A program made the position numbers and the translations under genes. A model generated the notes under the pieces. That model worked only from the letters and a program-made list of their open reading frames with translations, had not been told where the DNA came from and did not search any database. From positions 4,871-44,845 of the forward strand of contig MU130189.1 in assembly GCA_015039465.1 (NCBI GenBank): a stretch of 39,975 nt of DNA, given 5' to 3'. Source of the stretch: Phlegmacium glaucopus (taxonomy: Eukaryota; Basidiomycota; Agaricomycetes; Agaricales; Cortinariaceae). Shown here in pieces: positions 8,258-16,805 of the stretch (positions within the stretch are counted from its first letter, which is position 1; each line of letters opens with the position of its first letter).

Positions 8258-9153
8258 CCGTTGTTGTACCTGCAGTGGGATCAGACCGCAAGTAGTAACG
8301 TAGTTCAGAGGGGTTAATGTAGATTTCCTCGATAGAATTTAAAGAGAAGTCCGCGGTATTGAAATACGCAAGAAGAATAGACCGCGAGGATAGCGAAGTT
8401 TGCGAATGATAACGCGGTTCGCGAAGTAGCTTGAAGGATGAGACTATTGACTTAGAACGTTGCTGCAAAGTTTATGGGATCAAAACTCTGGCCGTCTCTT
8501 GTTCACCTTGCCTCCTACTTGCTACAGGTACTTAATACAAGAGTAACAAGCTAGCCAGGTGCGGATATGCGAAACAGTAATGTAAAAATTGAGCTAATGC
8601 GAAGTCACATGGGCCCAGTAGTTTGGTAACAAAGAAATAGGGGATAGAATAACAATAGAAGTGATGAGTAAGGAGGTCAGTTGAATGACCTCCTGTTTCG
8701 AAGGAGATGATAAAATAATAATATATATAGAAAGTTAAAAGAAAGTAAGTTGAAAACAACACGGACCATGATCAAACCAGTGAAAGGGATGTGTATGCGA
8801 GCTGTGAAAGACCGCGAGATTAAAGAGAAGCTGTGCGAAGGCGTGGTTGTGAAGGAAAGAAATGGCTAAGTCCAGTATTGATAGAGAGAGTTGAAGATAT
8901 GTCAAAGTATGAAATGCGAAGAGAAATGAGGGTGCGTTGGATAGTCACGAAGGTCGTAGAAGTGATGTGCGAAGGTTATGCGGGGATTATAGTATGTTGT
9001 GCGAGATGCGAAGGATGTGCGAGAACCGCGAATGATGATGCGAAAGAAACTGGTACTCGCGAGGTATTCGCGTATACTGCGAAGTTTGTTAAATCGCAAA
9101 AATAACCAATCTACAAACCTAGAGGTTATATGGGTCCTATCACCGTTCGAACT
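8258..9153. mobile_element. About 0.9-kb insertion, LTR-like, rich in GCGAA words
   Basis: Relative to 22600-22615, about 895 bp are inserted between GATCCAGACAC and AAAGCCACATAAAT. The insert is unlike its neighbours: TGCGAA/TTCGCG words occur very often. A candidate LTR runs from TGTTGTACC at 8262 to AATCTACA at 9115 (TG...CA ends). No matching target duplication was found, so solo-LTR identity is tentative. No coding sequence is convincing; the 90-aa frame at 8833-9105 is a translation of the biased words. Confidence 0.5.
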
Positions 9154-9211
9154 AAAGCCACATAAATAGTTTTAAGTGCAAATACTTCATAAACAACGCC
9201 CATATAATTAT
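9154..9211 (+). promoter_or_regulatory. Displaced promoter relic of NACHT copy 2
   Basis: AAAGCCACATAAATAGTTTT, CTTCATAAACAACGCCC and ATATAATTAT match the region directly upstream of NACHT copies 3 and 4, where a TATA element lies 42-43 nt before the start codon. Here about 2.1 kb of foreign sequence follows before homology resumes at about 11347, so the promoter has been separated from the gene. Confidence 0.65.
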
Positions 9212-9825
9212 GTATCCGCACTCTGCGGGGGCAAGGCTCGCTTCGCCATCCTAGTTGCGTGACAATTGTACATCACATTTTTTAGACCTGAATGTTCATG
9301 TAGTATTGAATAAGGTAACTGTTGCGTTTTGATTAGATGAGGATGAGAGTACAATATTGTGTTATGATAAAGATGAGTGTACAAGAAATCCGTGAGTAAG
9401 AATTACTTGTTTGTGCCTGGGGCTTGCCAGGGCTCCTCAAAATTTTGGATCTCAGAAGGCGAAAGGGATTAGCCTGCACTTGGTCCCAATCGCACTGGAA
9501 GATTTGGCCATGGGTGTGGTCTTTCAGGAGAGATTAGATTGGCCTGAGATAGTGGCCCAATCAATTGATCCAAAAAAGATTCAGAAATAATCTGAAGAGG
9601 AGTCCAAGCAAGGACCTGAGCGTCAGGTGAGCTCAATTTGGCAAACAAGTGCCGAAATCAACCAGCCGTACCAGACGCTGAAGGGGATGGAGGGTGGGTC
9701 GAATTTTTTTTATGGAGACAGATGAAAACACTTTTCCTGTGTCAGAACCAGATCCAATGCGATAAGGAGATGGGTTCGTAATCGCAAGTAAATCTATTCA
9801 TATTTGTATGTGTGATTTACAGACG
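9212..9825. other. Inserted sequence without recognised gene
   Basis: Part of the block that splits the promoter of copy 2 from its coding region. It opens with a GC-rich stretch (CACTCTGCGGGGGCAAGGC) and includes a poly-T run near 9704. I see no supported reading frame. Confidence 0.4.
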
Positions 9826-10620
9826 AAGAAGCTAAGGAAGTGGTTCTGACGCTGGCAACATTGTGCCGGTCATTGACTCAGTCATGACTGCTTTCAGGGT
9901 CCTAGGCCTGAGATGGTGCTGATCTGATGGGTGATGTAACTGATGAGGCTGCGTGAAATGGCACACAGGATGCTCGATACTCGAAATTCCTTATGATAGC
10001 TAGTATAATTACATATTCTTGTCTACTCAAACCCAAGAACTTGCTCTGTAGTATTATCAACGTCCATAACTTTCTCACCTTCTGTGTCCAGATCCAGAAG
10101 CTCGTAAAATTCCAGTTCTTTCTCAAATGAGTCCTCCTGCGCGCTTTGAACAGCTGCTGCCCAGTGTGTATTATTGAAATCGTTCAAATCGAAGAGCTTG
10201 GTTAGTTTGAGCAGAGGAAGTCTTGTTGTCTGCACTAGTAAGTCCTCCACCATCCAGGAGTCTGAGTATGACGTTGCATGTATGGTCTCGAGGGAAGAAA
10301 TGGGTATTGGGGGAGACGTATACACCCAGGAACAACTATCGGTCTTATCTTCAGTTTGTTAGAACATCGCAGAAATCTCGCCGCTTCTTGCAAGATCATC
10401 GTATCTATTCCTTTTCATATATATTTCATGCTAAACATAGTCAAGAAGTCGTGTGCGAAGTCAATACTGATAAGGCCTGGCCACCCCAGCTTACACTTAG
10501 CCGGTTGCAATGACTGCGGTCATGGCTGGTCATGACCTCATGACTATAACTGGTCATCAAAAGTGCACAACACTGGACGCCTCTGGACGCTGGGCGTCAG
10601 AACCACTTCCTTAGCTTCTT
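9826..10620. mobile_element. About 795-bp element bounded by perfect 27-bp inverted repeats
   Basis: AAGAAGCTAAGGAAGTGG...GACGC at 9826-9852 is repeated exactly in inverted orientation at 10594-10620. Just inside each end are GGTCATGA-type repeats. No target duplication was identified, so the true ends may lie slightly outside. The interior includes the minus-strand reading frame listed separately. It is probably a short non-autonomous or decayed DNA transposon. Confidence 0.65.
10023..10325 (-). CDS. Hypothetical 100-aa reading frame inside the inverted-repeat element
   Basis: The frame encodes an acidic, Leu-rich peptide (LLKLTKLFDLNDFNNTHWAA, then EDSFEKELEFYELLDLDTEG, VMDVDNTTEQVLGFE). 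It has the look of a C-terminal transposase tail, with an amphipathic start and acidic end, but I do not recognise the family. Its position between matched inverted repeats supports transposon origin. No start context or intron evidence was found. Confidence 0.3.
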   Translation of the reverse strand: MYTSPPIPISSLETIHATSYSDSWMVEDLLVQTTRLPLLKLTKLFDLNDFNNTHWAAAVQSAQEDSFEKELEFYELLDLDTEGEKVMDVDNTTEQVLGFE

Positions 10621-10907
10621 ACTCATCGGGGAGTATGCATATCTATGAACAATGTTAGAAGTATCTACGTGCATAATTATTGAAATGATTATCGATGTTG
10701 TATGTGTTTACCGCCAAGTTTCTGTACTCTAGAAATACTGTACCATTTCGATTGATTCGGCCAGTCCCATGTCAGCTTGTGGTCCAGGCCGAAATCTAAT
10801 GTGGCATGCCAGCTGAGCTCAACATCCCGGCGGCAACATCAACCTGCTGACATGCTGATATTAGCCGGATTGTGCCTTGGTGAGAATATCGGATCAATAT
10901 CCACCCA
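10621..10907. other. No feature seen
   Basis: Unique-looking sequence between two small mobile elements. No supported gene or repeat. Confidence 0.35.
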
Positions 10908-10915
10908 GGATGGGA
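10908..10915 (+). repeat. Target-site duplication, left (GGATGGGA)
   Basis: Eight bases repeated at 11320-11327 on the other side of the MITE. Confidence 0.75.
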
Positions 10916-11319
10916 AGGACCCCCGAAAGCCCCCTGTGAGGTAGGTTCTCGCCAAAAAGTCGGTATGTGGACGGTTTTTCAGCTCTGCGAGGCCGGTTCG
11001 TAGGCGGACTTTTGTTCTGACCTCCGTCAGGTGCCATTTGTATGTGGACTTCTGTACCTACATAGCCCTAAGAATGGTCTAAAATCCGCAAAAAAGCCCA
11101 ATTTTTTTTTAACCACCTTAGTCGGCGACCTTCCGGGGCCTATCACGTATGCGGACTATAAAACCTACCTTCGGTGATGGGTGGGTCTGTATGTTGACTT
11201 TTGAACCTACATCTGGCCCAAAAAGTGACCGTTTGTATGCGGTCCTGGTACCTAGCTCCGCCTTCGGGCCATTTGTATGCGGACTTGAGACTACCTCCTA
11301 GAGGGCTTTCGGGGGCCCT
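10916..11319. mobile_element. 404-bp MITE with 8-bp target duplication
   Basis: Begins AGGACCCCCGAAAGCCC and ends with GGGCTTTCGGGGGCCCT, forming inverted repeats that extend, with mismatches, through GAGGTAG near each end. It is flanked by GGATGGGA on both sides. The interior has four or more copies of a GTATGCGGACT/GTATGTGGACT motif. The 8-bp duplication fits hAT-type mobilisation, but the termini are not the classical TAG-start, so the family is open. No coding capacity. Confidence 0.75.
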
Positions 11320-11327
11320 GGATGGGA
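11320..11327 (+). repeat. Target-site duplication, right (GGATGGGA)
   Basis: Partner of 10908-10915. Confidence 0.75.
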
Positions 11328-11383
11328 CCTGTAACTGACCATGCTACAGTCTACATACACACGCCGCCACTTCACTGCCACCA

Positions 11384-14014
11384 ATGTCAGCACCTAACTC
11401 GATGATTGAGGGTAAAAACCTCATAATTACCAGTTGTACGTTCAATCAGACCGTTGCACGGACGGAGTTGAGCTTCTGTAGGTCCATAATTCGGCAAGTA
11501 GTGCTTATCTGATTCCATGGGCTCGTCTAGGCTTCAACAAACTGGCTGACAAAGCCTCTCCTCTGGCCTTCCATCTTGCTGATTCAGATCTCTCCCACTC
11601 AACATGCTTCGCAAACACCCAAACCAAAATCCTCGAATGTATGAAGAGCTGGGCATTATACAACAGTGAGAAGGACAAGTTCGTTATGTGGCTGCACGGC
11701 CCGGCCGGGGGCGGAAAGACAGCTATAGGGAGGACTATGGCTAAGTGGTGTGAGGAGGAGGGAATCTTGCTTGGCGAATTCTTCTTTTTGCGCGCAGATG
11801 GGACAGGAGATCAACTAGCTTCACTTGCGCCTACTCTTGCCTATCGGATGGCCGTTCATACACTTCAAGATGCAAAGGAGGCGATCTCCAATGTTATCAG
11901 CCACGACCCACATATATTTCTGGCACCCCTGGCCGTCCAGCTGAAGAAACTCGTCTTGGACCCTTTTAATCTTCTCGTTCCGTGCGGCATCGTTCCCTAT
12001 GTCATCATTCTTGACGGGCTTGACGAGACTCTCTCCCCTGATGATCAACAGTTAGTCCTCAATGTCATATCGGAGACGCTATACCGCCTTAATCCAAGAC
12101 TACGCATCCTCATTTGCTGCCGTCCGGAGCCAACCATCGTCACGGCATTCAACAACACTGACTCTCCATTGAACGCCATCTCAACCATCATCTCGCTGAA
12201 TGATGACATCGATTCCGATGCTGATATCCGTGCATTCTTGATCGAGAAATTTGCTAGAACCAAGAAACAGCTTCCACATCCCCCGAGTGACGACTGGCCA
12301 ACAGCTGAAAGTATTGATTACCTTGTAGCCAAGTCGTCTGGCCAGTTTATCTTTGCTGCCACGGTCGAGAAGTATGTCTGTTCTCCCAGGCATCGTCACC
12401 AAGCTGTTGCGCGTCTCAAACATGTACTGGATCTGAGGTTGCTACCACACCTCAAAGACAAGAAAAAGCATCCCTTTGCTGACCTCGATGCCTTATATTT
12501 CCTCATCCTGAGAACGCGCAACGACATCAACATGTCTGTCAAAGCCACAGCGGTTTGCCTTGAATACCCAAAATATTTCAACACCATCTTGCCCACAGAC
12601 CTCGCAAAAGTCCTCAACATCGAACTCAGCGAAACCTGGGCGATACTTTACGAACTTGCTTCCCTTTTCGACGCTAGCGATGAAGGCATCAGATCGTTTC
12701 ATGCTTCTTTTGGTGACTTTTTGTTTGATAGCTCACGCTCACTTGACTTCTTCCATAGTAGAGGTGATATTGTTGCGGATATCACATGTGCCATGGTGAG
12801 ACGAGACCGCGATCCTGAAGGTACAAGATAATTTTGTTGTTTGGTCCTGGTGGCGAATCTGATTGACACCCTACTAGTGTTGTCATACCAGCTATTTTCT
12901 CGTCTATTGGAGGAAGCGACACCCTGCCAAGACCTCCGACACGCTCTTAGCCAGATGGGCCCTAGCTCAATTTTCAGGCGACCTCCCAGAAGATATTACC
13001 AACATTCCAGAGGAGCATACCATCTTATACCCTTGTTGCGGCAGCTTGAAAATCATGTTGTGGGTTATTTCTCGCTTTACACTATGTTTGCATGAAGCTA
13101 ATACTGCACCATCCTAGTCATCCGATGCTTATAAAAACCTCATCACATATTTCGATGAGCACTTTGCATCCTTCCTCCCTTCCGGACACTGGAGGTCGAT
13201 GACTTTTAAAGGTAGTATCAAAAGTGAAGGGAAGAAGGCCGACATGCCAGCCCCTTTTCAGTCAGTTTCAAGTGCTTCAGTCACAGATACCTCAGAGGGG
13301 GATTCGGAGGAAGAAGCCAGATGGCCAGGATCAACCATTTACCGGGTCTCGGAGCTGATGCCGCTGTCTACTTTCCTGTATGGGACGAAATCAATGCCTC
13401 GCTGAATATTCGCTTGAGAGGTCCAAACTCTCTCAGGGGCCTTTGCCATGAGGCCCACTTTGCTCGCTCGCATCTTACAAAGACGTCGTCAGCCCTTGTC
13501 GATGGCTCAATGCAAGCAAAGGCTGCTCTCTTCTGCGTCAAGGAGATAAAAGCTGAGGGTATTACGGAGGACCTGCAAACTGCCTTTGCAAAGCTCCTTC
13601 CCCATTCACTCTTGCACGCCGAGCGGTTGCCAGAACTGAAAACTGCTCTGCAAGGCTTGCAAACTTATCGTATTACCTTATACCAACGACTTCCCTCGGA
13701 GACACAGGAAGCGATCATAGACTACTTGGACCGTGTATCTCGGAGACCTGGAAAAAAAAAAAGAAAAAAGAAGTCTCCAGGTATCATTAAAAAACCTTCA
13801 ACCCGGGCTACGAGCAGTCAGAAGTCCTCCATAGCCCATCGTACGGTTCAGAAATCGTTACCCCCCGATCTGGAGTCCTCGACTGCCCAAGGCCCTTTAA
13901 CCACGTTACGACGCACCTTGTGGCCTTCTCACCCTTCTCAGTCTTCAACCAGTGCTCAGGGCCCGTCGGACGGTTCCAAGCTCGGTCACGGCGCTTCTCA
14001 TTATCGAAAGAGAG
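11384..14014 (+). pseudogene. NACHT/NLR-like gene copy 2 (frameshifted, promoter displaced)
   Basis: Four-exon structure: exon 1 11384-11477 (MSAPNSMIEGKNL...), intron 53 nt, exon 2 11531-12820 with the NACHT NTPase, intron 12821-12877, exon 3 12878-13059, intron 13060-13117, exon 4 from 13118. Walker A GPAGGGKT, Walker B VIILDGLDE and the downstream LICCRPEP are intact. In exon 4 one base is missing near 13370-13375 (ACTTTCCTGTATGGG versus ACTTCGCCTGCATGGG in copy 3), so the product ends at 13405. The original frame continues as YFPVWDEINASLNIRLRGPN onward. The family-typical 3' end is cut at about 14014 by the DIRS-like element, and 2.1 kb of insertions separate promoter from start codon. 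Confidence 0.88.
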
Positions 14015-14327
14015 TGGCAGTGCAATCTGGCAGCGATTAGATAGAGAGATAATTAGATAGATTATATTAGATAGTTTCGCTTCTACAGCGAAGCGAGGTA
14101 CAAGCGTAGAGATAGAATAAGGTCTTTGGGAAGACGAGAAGTGCATCACGTGCATCTTCTCTCTCTCTCCACCCTCGCTGGCGTAGAAGCGCTCGACAAG
14201 AATTCTAGGTCGAGCCCCTACTGCGTTATTCCTTTCCTTTTCATACAGTCTACCTAAGTCCTGCATATCCATAATAAATCATAGACTAATTTTCTACACG
14301 CTCAGACATTCCCTGAAAACAGTCATT
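14015..14327 (+). other. 5' non-coding region of the DIRS-like element
   Basis: Contains AGATAGA/TTAGATAG repeats (14038-14075), a hairpin around TTCGCTTCTACAGCGAAGCG (14077-14096) and GTGCATCACGTGCATC. It probably holds the leader or promoter of the retroelement. No gene. Confidence 0.45.
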
Positions 14328-16805
14328 ATGCCACCTATCGTTCAAGACCCTAATCTAGAACCAATTCCTAATTTTAATGGACCGGCCTACCAGCCGATTA
14401 TAGACCTCATGGTGCAGGCACAGCAAGTAACACCTCTACAAGCCATAGAACAACTTGAAGCAGCCCATAACACCGACCAACAAGCCAGGATCGAAATATG
14501 GAACGAACAAGTTAGGCAACAACAGGAATTAGAAGAGCAGCAGATTCAGCTCCGGAGAGAAGAGGAAGAGAGAACACGGGAGGAAGAAGAAAGGGTTGCA
14601 GAGGCCGAGAGGAAAGAGCTCGAGAAGAAGAAACCAAAGATCAATGATTTCGACGAAAATCGCACAGGCGACGAAGTCATCATGCCACGGCCTTCGGCCT
14701 TCGCGATTAACAAGCTCAAGAATTTCGACTACGTTGAATTATCCTACTTCACCCCTGAAGGCTGCGCAGCAGCGATGGAAGACCGAGACGGTGCGAAGAC
14801 GGCCACAGATGAAGCCTTCGGCATCGCAGAAGTCAACGGTATCATGGCCTTAAAGCCCATCACCTCCCTTAAAGCAACGAAGAATGTCGTCAAAGATAAA
14901 GACCTGTCCTGGAGACAGATGACGATGGGCAAGAACTCGATGCTCCACCACATGAGCAAACTCGGTTGGCCGGAAAAACACATTAACGCCCTGGCCCACT
15001 TCTACTTCAAGCTTGAGGACCACCCAATGCGACTACGCCCGAACGGTGACGAAATTTTACTTATCTTCCAAGCCGTTGTCAGGAGAGAATGGCATGACAC
15101 ACTGGAGAGAAAAGAAGGTTTTAATATCGCTAATATCAACGAGACCACTCTCCGGTCCGTAGCAGACGAGTACCATGATAAGAAACGAGCAGAAGGCATG
15201 GCCGAGGTCAGTCATTCACCTTTCTAGATCGTTAATCCATACTAATTATCCTTCTGTATCCCTAGTGATGTGAAAGGCTCGGCTTCAAAGCCGCAAGCCG
15301 TCAAGCCGAGCCAGGCCGTGAGAAAGCCGTACCAACGGCTTTGACGGCCTACGGCTTGGGCTTCAGATGTTTCAGGCCGTGAGCCGCGGCTTAGGCACGG
15401 CCTGGGTCTGAGCCTCGAAATTTGCATTTTTGATAGTCTTAAGGGAGGAATTTGATTTTTTGATGAGCACTGTAACAGAGTGCAATTGATAATATTACCA
15501 TTTGCGGTCATTTACGGTCATTTTTTGGTTTGATTTCACACAAATTTTGTTGCCCCTCATACCTTCTAACCGTGTGGGAAAAAGCCGCGGCCTGAGCCCA
15601 GGCCGAGCCCAAGCCGTCCTAAATTTCGGCCTACGGCTCGGGCCTGGATTTTTAGAGGCCGTGTCAAGCCTAAGCCGAGCCGAGCCGAGCCGTAACATCG
15701 CTATGTATCCCCCTTTCTTCTTTGCAATGCATTCACGCCTTACCTTTTATATACCATGTGGAACGCCTCATGCTTATGCCTCATGCCTATTGCCGCGCGC
15801 GTCATGCCTTTGCCTCATGCCTAACGCCTATTGCTTTGTGCTTTGTGCCCTTTTGCCTCATGCCTCATGCTTTCTTCTTTGCAATGCATTCACGCCTTAC
15901 CTTTTATATACCATGTGGAACGCCTCATGCTTATGCCTCATGCCTATTGCCGCGCGCGTCATGCCTTTGCCTCATGCCTAACGCCTATTGCTTTGTGCTT
16001 TGTGCCCTTTTGCCTCATGCCTCATGCCTATTGTTTCGTGCCTCACGCCGTTTTTGCCTCATGCCTCATGCCTATGGCTTGTGCCTTCTGCCATTGCTTC
16101 ATACCACGCCCTTTACTTCATGCCTCATCCAATCGCCCTACACCTCATGTCAATGCCCCACGCTAATGCCTCATGCCTTACATCAATCTCCTTTACCCCA
16201 AACACACACCTCATACCCATGCCTCGCCTTTCTTCTCGCATCTTCACCTTCCTTACATATATATGTCACTGCAGCTCCAAAGAGCCATAGCCAATACCAC
16301 CCCTCAGCGCGAACATCATGAAAATCCGCGAGGGCGTTCCGGAAGATCAGCCAATCGTTTCGTATCTAACACATCCAGCTATCGGCGTCCCTCGCGGTCA
16401 ATCTCTCCAACACCCAAAAGGATGAGATCACCAATGTCAGCCTCCAGAAACAAATACCCTAGACAGACAGCTTCGAAGGCTAAGCAACACGAACCATCAA
16501 CCAGTTCATCTTTTCGAGGCGGTGCATCTTCTCCCAGCCCAGCAGTCTGCGCCGTATGTCTTGGGCGGCACTTACACAATGTCAGGGCATGCAACAGCAC
16601 CAAAACCTTCAATGGAGGAGAAACAAAGTCACGTCGAAGCGAAAACGGTCGACTTATTTCCTTATCAACGGGTCTACCCTTGTGCTCAGACTGGCAACAA
16701 CCTGTTGGATGCTCGAGCACAGATCACCCCCAGCGACACGTCTGCTCAGGCTGCGAGAAACCAGATCATGGAGCTCAAAGCTGCCCTCGATCACAGAAAG
16801 CTTAG
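14328..16805 (+). CDS. Gag-like protein of the DIRS-like element (two exons)
   Basis: Exon 1 14328-15206 starts MPPIVQDPNLEPIPNFNGPA. It has a charged coiled coil at about residues 60-105 (QQQELEEQQ...RREEEERTREEEERVAEAER) followed by a globular, capsid-like segment. A phase-0 intron 15207-16274 (GTCAGT...CTGCAG) joins MAE to LQRAIANTTPQR. Exon 2 16275-16805 encodes a basic Arg/Ser-rich stretch and Cys/His clusters CAVCLGRHLHNVRAC and CSDWQQPVGC...HPQRHVCSGCEKPDHGAQSC, expected to bind nucleic acid. The predicted protein is 469 aa. The unspliced first exon would end at 15227. The intron model is inferred from splice signals and frame; its 1068-nt length is inflated by a MITE and a tandem duplication. 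Confidence 0.7.
15255..15262 (+). repeat. Target-site duplication, left (TGTATCCC)
   Basis: Repeated exactly at 15704-15711 across the hAT-like MITE. Confidence 0.85.
15263..15703. mobile_element. 441-bp hAT-like MITE in the gag intron
   Basis: The ends are TAGTGATGTGAAAGGCTCGG on the left and the inverse complement of TAGCGATGTTACGGCTCGGC on the right, with 8-bp TGTATCCC duplications. TAGNG-type termini plus an 8-bp duplication are the hAT hallmark. The ends are rich in AGCCGAGCC/GGCTTGGGC motifs facing each other, and the centre is AT-rich. No coding capacity. It inserted after the retroelement, since the gag intron reads continuously without it. Confidence 0.85.
15704..15711 (+). repeat. 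Target-site duplication, right (TGTATCCC)
   Basis: Partner of 15255-15262. Confidence 0.85.
15714..16027 (+). repeat. 157-bp tandem duplication with TGCCTCA words
   Basis: TTTCTTCTTTGCAATGCATT at 15714 recurs at 15871, and the two 157-bp units are nearly identical. Degenerate GCCTCATGCC words continue to about 16200. Open frames over this area are repeat translations inside the gag intron. Confidence 0.8.

Noticed and set aside
8833..9105. Possible 90-aa protein
   Set aside because: It follows the biased GCGAA words of the insertion, with no family resemblance and no splice or start evidence.
12841..13095. Separate small protein downstream of the NACHT exon
   Set aside because: It is exon 3 of the same gene plus intron sequence on each side; the splice phases join it to both neighbours.
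15502..16321. Long Leu/Cys/His/Ala-rich frames
   Set aside because: They lie in the gag intron over the hAT-like MITE and the 157-bp duplication and simply translate TGCCTCA words.
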